A stretch of DNA of 58,016 nt. Origin: Pseudomonadota bacterium (GTDB lineage: Bacteria; Desulfobacterota; Desulfovibrionia; Desulfovibrionales; Desulfovibrionaceae). The translations under genes and the position numbers were made by a program. The stretch covers positions 1 through 58,016 of the forward strand of contig JAEWQB010000022.1 in NCBI GenBank assembly GCA_023460395.1. Reading direction: 5' to 3'. Position 1 is the first letter of the stretch, and each line of letters begins with the position of its first letter. Below, piece after piece: positions 50,592 through 58,016 of this stretch. The notes beneath the pieces were generated by a model. The model was not told where the DNA came from. It did not search any database and worked only from the letters and a program-made list of their open reading frames with translations.

Positions 50592-53500
50592 TTTCTTACG
50601 CCGAGTTGTATAAACGGAGCTTAACCATTGCCACTGCCCTGCATGCGCGTTCTTTCTCTCATGGAGATTTGGCTGCGATACGGCTGGAGCCGGGCGTAGA
50701 TGCGGTAGCGTCAATGTTGGCGGTATGGCGGCTGGGTGGAGCGTGGATTCCCCTTCCCCTGAATTATCCCCATCGTTTTGCGGAAAATATTTTGAAGGTA
50801 GCCGGGGTGCGAGCCCTGCTGACAAAAGGTGGCAGCCCGGCGGATGCAGAGATGGCTGATGTGACGCTTGGCGTCATACCTGACGCGGCCTACGGTGTGG
50901 TCGACCTGAGCGCGCTGCCCTTTGTTGAGCCGGACCTTCCACTGTTCGCAGGTGCCGCTCCCGGCGATACCGCGTGCATCATGTATACCTCCGGCTCCAC
51001 AGGAACTCCCAAGGGGGTATGCCTTAGCCACCGGGCTATGGGTAACCGCCTGCATTGGATGTGGGAAACTTTTCCTTGGCAGGAGGGAGAACGGGCTTGT
51101 GCTAAGACAACCATGGCGTTCGTCGATTTCATATGGGAACTCTTCGGGAGTCTGCTGGCGGGAGTGCCGGTGGTCCTTCCCAGTAGCAGCGCCGCAGTAG
51201 ACACTGCGGAATTGTTTAGTATTGTCCAGCGCTACAACGTTACCCGTCTTATCCTCACGCCTTCGGTGCTCGCCGCAGCGCGGCAAATGCAGCTTGTTCA
51301 GAGCCACTGCCAAGGGGTGTCTGTCATAACCAGTAGCGGCGAGCCTTTGTCACTGGATCTGGCAAATACGATCCATCGCGATGTGCCTACTCTGCGTTTG
51401 CTTAATTTGTACGGCTCCACAGAAACAATGGGTGACGCAACGTGGTATGAGTTCGTGCCCATGGGGGAAAAGACGGAGCCGCATCAGTCTGTTTCTATTG
51501 GCTCCCCAATTGCCAATAGCCGGGTCGCCGTACTTGACGAAAATGATTGCCCGGTCCCGTTTGGAGAAATTGGGGAACTTGCTATTTCCGGGGATTGCCT
51601 CGCTGATGGATATCATAAGGACACACCGCTTACCGATGGGGTGTTCAAGCCGTTGCCGGTGACCGGAGGGGAAAAAGCCACCCTCTGGTTCGCCACAGGA
51701 GACATGGGATACATGAATGCCTCCAGACAAATATTTTGTCTGGGACGAAAGGACAGACAGATAAAAATACGCGGGGTGCGGGTTGATCCGGGAGAGGTGG
51801 CCGCTTGCTTGAAGGAACACCCTTTGGTCAAGGACGCTCTTGTGCGCGCGGTTACGGACAGCAATGGGAAAATACGTTTGGCGGGTTACGTGATTGCTAA
51901 CACCCGGAGAGAAAAGATCGTCAAGGGGCGCGGTACCCCCCTTGTTGAGCAACTTGAAGCGCATGTGCGAGAGCGCATGATGGCACCTAAGCGACCAGAC
52001 ACATATATATTTCTTGATGAGTGGCCCGCCACGGTTTCCCATAAAGTGGACCTAAACCGGTTGCCCAACCCCTTCGAGCAACATGCGACCCTGCATGGAG
52101 AACCTCCCCTCGGCGAGATGGAAAACACACTTGCGGGTATCTGGAGATCACTGCTTGGGGTAACGCATATTACCCGGCAGGATGATTTTTTTGAGCTTGG
52201 AGGCGATTCTTTATCCGTAACACAACTTGCGTTTGAGCTACGCAAGGTCTTCAACCGCCAGATTCCCTTCCAGCATTTGTATCAAGTCCCCCGGTTAAAG
52301 GACATGGCTACCTATCTGATTGAGCCGGATGTGGGGGCAGAGGATAGGGGGAATCCGTTCTTTTTAAGCATGCCCCCGGACGCTATGATTGATGAAGACG
52401 TGCATGCGGCGGATGCGTTTTCCCCACTGCCCACGGCTTCCCCCCAGCCGCTGGAAGAAGGGGCGTGCGTTCTCTTAACTGGCGTGCCGGGGCACATTAG
52501 TCTGTGGCTTGTGACCAAACTGCTTGAGCGCGGAGCCGGGTCTGTCCTTTGTCTGGAGGAACACGATTTCGCCGGAGAACTAACCCCTATGGAGTCTTTG
52601 CGCGATCGTCTCACTCGCGCAGGGTGCTGGAAGGAAGAATATGCCGCACGGCTATCGGTCATCTCCGGTCGCCTTGGAAGCGAATACTTTGGCTTGCCTC
52701 AGGCCGCATGGGATAACCTCGCAGAGTCGGTGGATGTGGTTTTTCACTGCGGGCTTCATGTTAATCTTGCCCAAAGTTATCAGCACCTAAGAGGGGTCAA
52801 TATCGGTGGGACCAAAGAGGTTATCCGTTTTTGCTGCCATGTGAAAACAAAACCGCTGCATTACATCAGCAGCCACGCCATTATTGACACTAGCGCCCAT
52901 GCTGGCAGCGAAACCGCTCTCTGCGAAGACGCTGAACTTGTGTCCTACAAGGGTTTGCCCGGAGGGTATATTTTGTCGCGGTGGGCCATGGAGCGCATGA
53001 TATGGTTGGCTCGGCAACGGGGTTTGCCTTCAGCCATATACCGCTATGTTCCGGTAAGTGGGGATTCGGTCACTCACCAGTGCGACACGTCGGAAATATA
53101 TTGGCGCTTGCTCCGTCTTTTCTGCCAGACAGGAGCCATTCCAGAAAGTTTACGTCCGGTTAACATCCTTCCGGTGGACACCGCAGCGGACCTTGTTCTT
53201 ACTATTGCCTCCGACCCATATTGCTATAAGCACGCCTTTCATATTTGCAATCCCCGCTCTGAATCTTGGAGCGTTTGGGCAGAGTACTTGCGAAAACTGG
53301 GCTACCCCACGTCTGTTATGAGCAATGAGGAGTGGTTTCACTTCTTTACAGGTATGCCAGAGAAGGACCATGACGATAATTCCCGAATCTTACTTTCTTT
53401 TCTAGGGAAAATGAGCAAGTCCCCGCTTAAGCATCTCCCTATTGCAATGGAAAATACCTGCCTGATGATGGAAAAACACGGGGTAGTTGTCCCGCCATTC

Positions 53501-53602
53501 TCATTCGAGATGTTCGCGGCGTACTGGCGCGTCATGCGTGATAAGGGGTGGTTGCCCGGTCCCGGTGAGAAGCAGGATATTTCGTCCGCCCAACCCACTT
53601 AG
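50561..53602 (+). CDS. NRPS module A-T-reductase, beta-alanine-type A domain
   Basis: The stated GTG is only the first start codon of the frame; coding homology begins by 50495 ('WERFSHLAYRQGEQTALV'). Adenylation domain (about 1-520) with 'YTSGSTGTPKG' and 'NLYGSTETMGDATW'; carrier domain (about 525-595) with Ser in 'FFELGGDSLS'; then a thioester-reductase-like domain (about 630-1000). Aligned by eye to GrsA, the pocket reads V-D-W-I-T-S-L-G-D-K, close to the beta-alanine code VDWVISLADK. The reductase is degenerate: 'TGVPGHIS' for TGxxGxxG and 'GYILSRW' where YxxxK is expected. Confidence 0.85.
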   Translation: MGGPSENSALVSYAELYKRSLTIATALHARSFSHGDLAAIRLEPGVDAVASMLAVWRLGGAWIPLPLNYPHRFAENILKVAGVRALLTKGGSPADAEMADVTLGVIPDAAYGVVDLSALPFVEPDLPLFAGAAPGDTACIMYTSGSTGTPKGVCLSHRAMGNRLHWMWETFPWQEGERACAKTTMAFVDFIWELFGSLLAGVPVVLPSSSAAVDTAELFSIVQRYNVTRLILTPSVLAAARQMQLVQSHCQGVSVITSSGEPLSLDLANTIHRDVPTLRLLNLYGSTETMGDATWYEFVPMGEKTEPHQSVSIGSPIANSRVAVLDENDCPVPFGEIGELAISGDCLADGYHKDTPLTDGVFKPLPVTGGEKATLWFATGDMGYMNASRQIFCLGRKDRQIKIRGVRVDPGEVAACLKEHPLVKDALVRAVTDSNGKIRLAGYVIANTRREKIVKGRGTPLVEQLEAHVRERMMAPKRPDTYIFLDEWPATVSHKVDLNRLPNPFEQHATLHGEPPLGEMENTLAGIWRSLLGVTHITRQDDFFELGGDSLSVTQLAFELRKVFNRQIPFQHLYQVPRLKDMATYLIEPDVGAEDRGNPFFLSMPPDAMIDEDVHAADAFSPLPTASPQPLEEGACVLLTGVPGHISLWLVTKLLERGAGSVLCLEEHDFAGELTPMESLRDRLTRAGCWKEEYAARLSVISGRLGSEYFGLPQAAWDNLAESVDVVFHCGLHVNLAQSYQHLRGVNIGGTKEVIRFCCHVKTKPLHYISSHAIIDTSAHAGSETALCEDAELVSYKGLPGGYILSRWAMERMIWLARQRGLPSAIYRYVPVSGDSVTHQCDTSEIYWRLLRLFCQTGAIPESLRPVNILPVDTAADLVLTIASDPYCYKHAFHICNPRSESWSVWAEYLRKLGYPTSVMSNEEWFHFFTGMPEKDHDDNSRILLSFLGKMSKSPLKHLPIAMENTCLMMEKHGVVVPPFSFEMFAAYWRVMRDKGWLPGPGEKQDISSAQPT

Positions 53603-53995
53603 TTGTCCCGTTTGCCATAGCGAACATTCATAACGCCATTTGTATCGCACCGGCATATATAGGGCAGCCTGCTTTTTCATATTCGTTTTGGGTAATTAAA
53701 TACGCCTTTGGGGTAGAACTCCGAGCTGACAAAAGTGTAGTTTCAAAATGGTATTGACTTTCATTTTCAATTAATGGTTGGTCATAACTATTCATGACTA
53801 CAATACATCCTGCGGAAATAACAGCTAAAACCGTGTCTCCACATGTATGGCGGGGAGCCGGTATGCTTTCCCCTTGGACGCGCATGTCTGTGTACTGCCG
53901 AAGATGTTTCCGGCTTATGCGCACGGCCTCTCAGCCAGCCTGCTTCACTCAATATGTTTTCGCGCGGTCGCTGAAAACCACATAAGGGCTATCAT
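53603..53995 (+). other. AT-rich gap between NRPS genes
   Basis: A 393-base stretch richer in A+T than its neighbours. It contains the Fur-like site and probably the promoter for the next gene. A leftward 98-codon frame (53628-53924) has no recognisable domain and I do not call it a gene. The region also has no clear terminator for the upstream synthetase. Confidence 0.5.
53754..53770 (+). promoter_or_regulatory. Fur-box-like operator
   Basis: TTGACTTTCATTTTCAA has the TGA-N9-TCA core of the 7-1-7 Fur site and begins with a -35-like TTGACT. It lies 226 bases before the A-T gene, consistent with repression under iron-replete conditions. No convincing -10 box is paired to it. Confidence 0.5.
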
Positions 53996-55831
53996 ATGAA
54001 AAAGCTTACGGAAGTCGCACAGCCCAAACAGGCCGGAGCTGCTGAATCGCTGCTTCTTGCGCGGTTTGCGGCAACGATGGCGACATGCCGGCAGGAAGTG
54101 GCGTGTGTGAAAGGGGAGTGCGTTATGACTTTTGAGGCGTTGGATAGCGCCTCCACCGCTCTTGCGCTCCGTTTTTTGCGTATCCTCCCGCGAGGGGCCG
54201 GTCCGGTCGCTGTGCATCTCGATTGGTCGCCCGAAATGTTGGTTAGCTGCTTGGCGGCGGCAAAAGCGGGAGTGCCCTATATCCCTTTTGATACCTCGTG
54301 GCCTGCGGACAGAATTCAGAGAATTCTGGGCCGCACAAATGCCCCCATTCTCGTGGTGTCGCCGGAAACCCCATTTGCCGGGGCGGAGATAGACGGAGTT
54401 ACGGTTCTTACGCTTGATCTCCATGAAATTGGGGCGGCTTCTTCTGTGGTTCCGGTTGCCAGCTTGCCTCGTCCCGAAGGTAATTCACCACTATACATTA
54501 TGTATACCTCAGGTTCCACAGGGGAACCCAAAGGGGTGATTGTAACGCATAATAACGTTGCCGCCATAGCCTCGCTACCGGAGGGGCCTTCCGGTTTTAA
54601 ACCGGGACGACGTGTGGGAACGGGCTGCTCTCTCGGCTTTGACGGTTCTATCTTTGCCCTGTGGGGAGGCATGCTTAACGGGTGCACTGTTGTGTGCACT
54701 TCTAAGGAAACGTTACTCGATGCAAGGCAGTGCCGTAACTATTTCAATGACCATACCATTGATTACATTTTTCTTCCTACCTCGGTTTTTCACGCACTGA
54801 GTGCGCAGGATTCTTCTCTTTTTGGGAAAATTGAAAAGCTGATCATCGGCGGAGAGCTTCCCAATAGTTCTCTCTGCAAAAAAGTGCAGGATGCGACTCC
54901 GCCTAAAGAATTTTTTAATATTTATGGCCCAACAGAATGCACGGTGTTTATCACCGCGGAGCGGATAGAGCGGGGAGATGCGGATATTACCGCCGGAAAG
55001 CCTGTTTCCGCCGGGTACCTGCGCATTGTGAATAATGACCTTATCCCGTTGGAGCCGGGCGAGTGGGGAGAAATTCTCATCGGCGGAGAGGGAGTGGCAA
55101 AAGGCTACCTGAATGCCGTTTGTCAAACCGAGGCGGCCTTTATTCCCGATCCAGAAAACAGTGACCAGAAGATGTACCGCACAGGCGACCGCGGCATGCT
55201 CACGACAAATGGACGGCTTGTTATCAGTGGCAGGCTGGACGACCAGATAAAAATTTCTGGTGAGCGCGTGGAGCCGGGAGAAATTAAAGCAGCGCTTAAC
55301 GCCGTGCCCGGCGTGGCAGATTCGCACGTGGCATACTGGCCGGACTACGGGCTGGTAGCCTACGTTGTCGCAGACTTGGGCGGGGCGCGGGAAGACGGCT
55401 TGCATAGCCGGATACGGAGCATTCTTGGCAAACGCCTGCCTTCCGTCATGGTGCCCAGGGATATTATCCCGGTCCCCTTTCTGCCGCTAAACTCGAATGG
55501 GAAAGTTGATGCGAGGAATCTGCCCGTTCCCGCAGGTGTTCGGCAGTTCAGAAAGGAGATTTCAGAAGACGTTTCTGTCCTTGGTAGCTTTCGGCATGTG
55601 CTGCGTGATGACGGCTACACGGCTGAAGACACGTTTTTATCATGCGGCGGCACGTCGTTAAGTGCCGCCCGGCTCATAGGCATACTCCAAAAACATACTG
55701 GCGTATGGGTGCCCCTGAAGCTGTTTTCTGAACGGAAAACAGTGCAGCTCGTCGAAATGTTTATAGAATCTTCAAAAAAATCGATCACTCCCCCTCTGCC
55801 GGGATCAAAAAGACAACAGGTGAGGCTGTAA
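53996..55831 (+). CDS. NRPS A-T protein, Ile/Val-type
   Basis: 611 residues: adenylation domain (about 20-515) and carrier domain (about 530-600). Core motifs 'YTSGSTGEPKG', 'NIYGPTECTVF', 'YRTGDRG' and 'NGKVDARNLP' are intact, and the carrier Ser is in 'FLSCGGTSLS'. The pocket, by eye against GrsA, is D-G-F-(F/I)-I-G-I-V-F-K, nearest to isoleucine/valine codes. It lacks a condensation domain, so it probably supplies a starter or works in trans. Start at 53996; ribosome binding site weak. One base separates its stop from the next ATG. Confidence 0.88.
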   Translation: MKKLTEVAQPKQAGAAESLLLARFAATMATCRQEVACVKGECVMTFEALDSASTALALRFLRILPRGAGPVAVHLDWSPEMLVSCLAAAKAGVPYIPFDTSWPADRIQRILGRTNAPILVVSPETPFAGAEIDGVTVLTLDLHEIGAASSVVPVASLPRPEGNSPLYIMYTSGSTGEPKGVIVTHNNVAAIASLPEGPSGFKPGRRVGTGCSLGFDGSIFALWGGMLNGCTVVCTSKETLLDARQCRNYFNDHTIDYIFLPTSVFHALSAQDSSLFGKIEKLIIGGELPNSSLCKKVQDATPPKEFFNIYGPTECTVFITAERIERGDADITAGKPVSAGYLRIVNNDLIPLEPGEWGEILIGGEGVAKGYLNAVCQTEAAFIPDPENSDQKMYRTGDRGMLTTNGRLVISGRLDDQIKISGERVEPGEIKAALNAVPGVADSHVAYWPDYGLVAYVVADLGGAREDGLHSRIRSILGKRLPSVMVPRDIIPVPFLPLNSNGKVDARNLPVPAGVRQFRKEISEDVSVLGSFRHVLRDDGYTAEDTFLSCGGTSLSAARLIGILQKHTGVWVPLKLFSERKTVQLVEMFIESSKKSITPPLPGSKRQQVRL

Positions 55832-55832
55832 A

Positions 55833-57851
55833 ATGGCACACTCAGACTTTGGAGATGCTTTGGCCCTTCTGTTGAGTTTGCAGCATCGGAATATTCTGCT
55901 GCGCACAGAGGGTGAAGAACTGCTCTGCGATGCACCCGAAGGCGTTCTGACGCAGGGACTTACAGCGCAGATTCTCTCACACAAGGCGGGATTGATGCAC
56001 TTGCTCAACTCCATGGAGCAAGACGGCAATTTGCCCCGCGTCAAAGCGGTCCCGAATACGCTGCACGCCCCCTTCCCAATGACTGAAAATCAGGAAGCCT
56101 ATTGGCTTGGGCGGGAAAGTCAGGAGTCCGGCGGGGTGGGGGTTCATGTTTTTTTTGAACTTGAGTTTTGGGAGTTGGACAAAGCCAGACTCCAGAATGC
56201 ATGGAACGCAGTAGTACAACGCCACGCCATGCTCAGGGTGGTTGCGTTGCCTGAAGGCAAGCAGCGTATCTTGCCCGTAAATGAAGAGATTCACATTGAG
56301 GAGGAGTTTCTGGCGGTAGAAGGTGGAGAAGATGAACTCGCACTGGCCCGACAGGAACTTTCCCACAGATGCTACAACCTGTTTGCGTGGCCCCAGTTCA
56401 CGCTGAAGGTGTTCCACCTCCCGGACGCGGAAGGGAAGCGAAAGAGCATTCTCATGTTCAGTCTGGACGCGTGGGCGCTGGACCTGAGAAGCTTACAGAT
56501 TATTCTTGATGATCTTGTGGCCTTTTACAACAGGCATACGCCGCTGCCTCTGCCACAGGTCAGTTTTCGGGATTATGTGGCGGCCTTACAGGAATTGCAT
56601 GTTTCCGTAGCGTATGAAAAGGCTCTCGCGTACTGGCACAAACGCATTCGCACCCTGCCCCCGGCTCCGCTTCTGCCACTCAGGCAACAGACCGAAAGTG
56701 CCCAGACCGCGCATTTTACACGTCGGTCCAGAAGGCTGGACAAGGCCCTCTGGAATCGTATTTCCGATGTGATTAAATCCAAGGGGTTGAGCACCGCCAG
56801 CGTTCTTCTCGCATGCTATGCCAGTGTCCTGTCCAAGTGGTCTGAAACAAAGCATTTCACACTGAATATCCCCCGCTATAACCGTCTGCCCATGCATGAT
56901 GAAATTAGTAATATCGTGGGTCAGTTCACTAGCTTTTCCCTTTTGGAGGTGGATAACCGAGCCTCTATGCGGTTTGAGGATTTCGCACGGCAAATTCAGA
57001 ACCAGCTATGGGCAGACCTTGAGCATACCCACGTTTCCGGTGTGCGGGTTTTGCGCGATTGGAAAAATTTTCTTGGCTCGGCACCCACGGTGATGGCTCC
57101 CTTCGTGTTCACAGATGAACCGGAATATTATTCTGAGGAATCATCTCCCACGGGAATGGGACAGGAGAAGCGTTCATGGATAGGTGCCATGGAGCGGTTG
57201 GGAACCATGCGTAACATTGTCACGCAAACACCGCAGGTCTGGATTGATAGCCAGTACACGGAAGTTTCGGGGCAGTTGTACGTTTCATGGGATAGTCTGG
57301 ACAATATGTTCGAAGAAGGGCTGCCAGACTCTATGTTCGAGGCGTATTGCGCCCTTGTGGAAAGTTTGGGGACGGAGGACGCGTGGTTGCGGGAGGGCGT
57401 GCCGTTGCCTTCTGGCGAAGCCCCATTGCAACGTCTGCTAGTTGGTCCCTTGGAATCTCTCCCTCAGATAACTCCATGGGAGGCGGTGCGGGAACGAGCG
57501 CAAACCAGCCCAGAGAAGCTTGCCATCGTGGACGCGGCGGGCATTATGACTTGGCGTCAAGTCCGCGATGCGGTGCAGTCGCTTGTTGAGATGTTCCGCA
57601 GGCTTGGTCTGCCTTCGGGAGAGGTTTTTGCTTTCGCGCTTTCCAAGGGGCGCAACCAATTTATTGCGAGCATGGCTATTCATGCCTTTGGCGGTATAGT
57701 GGTTCCGCTGGATCACGAATCGCCCCGCGCGCGTTTGCAGACTATTCTCACGGAATGCCACGCTGCGGTCCTCCTGACGGATTCCGTGGCATACTCGCGG
57801 CTAAAGGAATCGCACAGGTCTCATCAAAGGAGGCATAGTGCTTTCCCGTAG
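55833..57851 (+). CDS. NRPS docking-heterocyclization-A protein, 3' truncated
   Basis: Residues 1-58 resemble a TubC-type docking domain; residues 80-500 form a cyclization (Cy) domain, seen from 'FPMTENQEAYWLGR' and the DxxxxD motif in 'LDAWALD' that replaces HHxxxDG. Cy domains condense and cyclise Cys, Ser or Thr into thiazoline or oxazoline. An adenylation domain begins near residue 545 ('TPWEAVRERAQTSPEKLAIV') but stops after about 120 residues, before the core motifs; the last 20 residues look unrelated. The break near 57806 marks a recombination or insertion junction. GTGAGG precedes the ATG. Confidence 0.85.
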   Translation: MAHSDFGDALALLLSLQHRNILLRTEGEELLCDAPEGVLTQGLTAQILSHKAGLMHLLNSMEQDGNLPRVKAVPNTLHAPFPMTENQEAYWLGRESQESGGVGVHVFFELEFWELDKARLQNAWNAVVQRHAMLRVVALPEGKQRILPVNEEIHIEEEFLAVEGGEDELALARQELSHRCYNLFAWPQFTLKVFHLPDAEGKRKSILMFSLDAWALDLRSLQIILDDLVAFYNRHTPLPLPQVSFRDYVAALQELHVSVAYEKALAYWHKRIRTLPPAPLLPLRQQTESAQTAHFTRRSRRLDKALWNRISDVIKSKGLSTASVLLACYASVLSKWSETKHFTLNIPRYNRLPMHDEISNIVGQFTSFSLLEVDNRASMRFEDFARQIQNQLWADLEHTHVSGVRVLRDWKNFLGSAPTVMAPFVFTDEPEYYSEESSPTGMGQEKRSWIGAMERLGTMRNIVTQTPQVWIDSQYTEVSGQLYVSWDSLDNMFEEGLPDSMFEAYCALVESLGTEDAWLREGVPLPSGEAPLQRLLVGPLESLPQITPWEAVRERAQTSPEKLAIVDAAGIMTWRQVRDAVQSLVEMFRRLGLPSGEVFAFALSKGRNQFIASMAIHAFGGIVVPLDHESPRARLQTILTECHAAVLLTDSVAYSRLKESHRSHQRRHSAFP

Positions 57852-57945
57852 CCGGGTTCGTGAAGACTTTGGCAGTATCTATCTTGCTGCTTTTCTTTTC
57901 ATTTGCAGAGGGTTCCCCTGCTTTTTTCGTCTGTTCGTTTCTCAT
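57748..57945 (-). CDS. Small protein at the junction, probably truncated
   Basis: From the ATG at 57945, preceded by GGAG at seven bases, the frame encodes a Lys/Ser/Glu-rich start and then 'VFTNPATGKHYASFDET'. The final 20 residues are antisense to the NRPS gene, so the native 3' end is probably lost at the same junction. Base composition (A-rich) differs from the NRPS genes. Family unknown; perhaps part of a mobile element. Confidence 0.4.
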   Translation of the reverse strand: MRNEQTKKAGEPSANEKKSSKIDTAKVFTNPATGKHYASFDETCAIPLAASMPRNPSGGPQRGIP

Positions 57946-57985
57946 GTATAACTCCAAAGAATTGCTTATATTTGTATTCCACAAG

Positions 57986-58000
57986 GGGGGCGGAGCCCCC
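57986..58000. repeat. GGGGGC-GGA-GCCCCC hairpin near the window end
   Basis: A perfect 6-bp GC stem with a three-base loop, flanked on both sides by CACAAG in direct orientation (57980-57985 and 58000-58005). It sits just upstream of the junction gene and may be an element end or origin-like site, which I cannot prove. Confidence 0.4.
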
Positions 58001-58016
58001 ACAAGCTGCGCTGTCC

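Noticed and set aside
50561..50600. Independent start of the second NRPS gene at the GTG at 50561
   Set aside because: Adenylation-domain sequence begins upstream of it in the same frame and no ribosome binding site is present.
53628..53924. Leftward 98-codon open frame between NRPS genes
   Set aside because: No domain, no good ribosome binding site, and it spans the Fur-like site; probably chance in an AT-rich gap.
1..58016. CRISPR arrays and complete insertion sequences
   Set aside because: No regularly spaced repeats and no transposase gene were found; only the junction near 57.8 kb hints at a mobile element.

Overview
The window looks like a chromosome segment of a Gram-negative, strictly anaerobic, high-GC bacterium of the Desulfovibrio group (Desulfovibrionaceae). 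This rests on gene content, not on a marker gene: a class III anaerobic ribonucleotide reductase with its activase, the futalosine route to menaquinone, PyrK/PyrD type 1B pyrimidine synthesis, an Mla lipid system, and a large glutaminase-less PurL. No rRNA, tRNA or CRISPR array was seen.

Layout. 0.1-4.5 kb: a (+) operon of envelope lipoproteins and secreted proteins (COG3014-like fragment, YcfL-like, LpoB-like, a secreted unknown, a CsgG/HfaB-like protein), closed by a perfect 16-bp hairpin. 4.8-10.3 kb: a (-) block with hisG, hisI, a TrmO-aldolase fusion, thiL and a hydantoinase/oxoprolinase-family gene. 10.7-14.8 kb: a (+) mlaE-mlaF-mlaD-lipoprotein operon behind a good sigma70 promoter, then two small genes. 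14.9-17.3 kb (-): cupin and U32 protein. 17.6-25.8 kb (+): pyrK-pyrD, a tandem universal stress protein behind a sigma54-like promoter, a structured non-coding locus, der, a second universal stress gene, ybaB-recR, azlC-azlD. 26-28.7 kb (-): nrdG-nrdD, overlapping by 101 bp. 29.3-36.3 kb: a glycosyltransferase (+), then purL and an HDOD-PAS-GGDEF protein (-). 36.6-41.3 kb: mainly a (-) menaquinone/sugar-nucleotide cluster (nucleotide-sugar dehydrogenase, a small gene with an in-frame UGA, mqnB, polyprenyl diphosphate synthase, menG/ubiE). 41.6-45.3 kb: PAP2 phosphatase, HEAT-repeat protein, a two-domain acyltransferase resembling ornithine-lipid synthase OlsF.

45.5-57.9 kb is an accessory biosynthetic cluster: two half-size ABC exporters/importers of the YbtP/YbtQ-IrtA/IrtB kind, then non-ribosomal peptide synthetase genes (C / A-T-reductase, A-T, and docking-heterocyclization-A). 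A Fur-box-like site lies in the cluster. Predicted substrates are beta-alanine and an Ile/Val-type residue, with one Cys/Ser/Thr-derived thiazoline or oxazoline, so a heterocyclic metallophore is the best guess. The first synthetase gene is split by a frame change at a run of seven C, and the last is cut off within its A domain at a junction with foreign-looking DNA near 57.8 kb.

The two observations most worth testing are the small UGA-containing gene at 38395-38679, which has a strong ribosome binding site, a SECIS-like hairpin and stop/start coupling on both sides and so may be an undescribed selenoprotein, and the unusual NRPS cluster with its in-phase C CCC CCC slippery heptamer.
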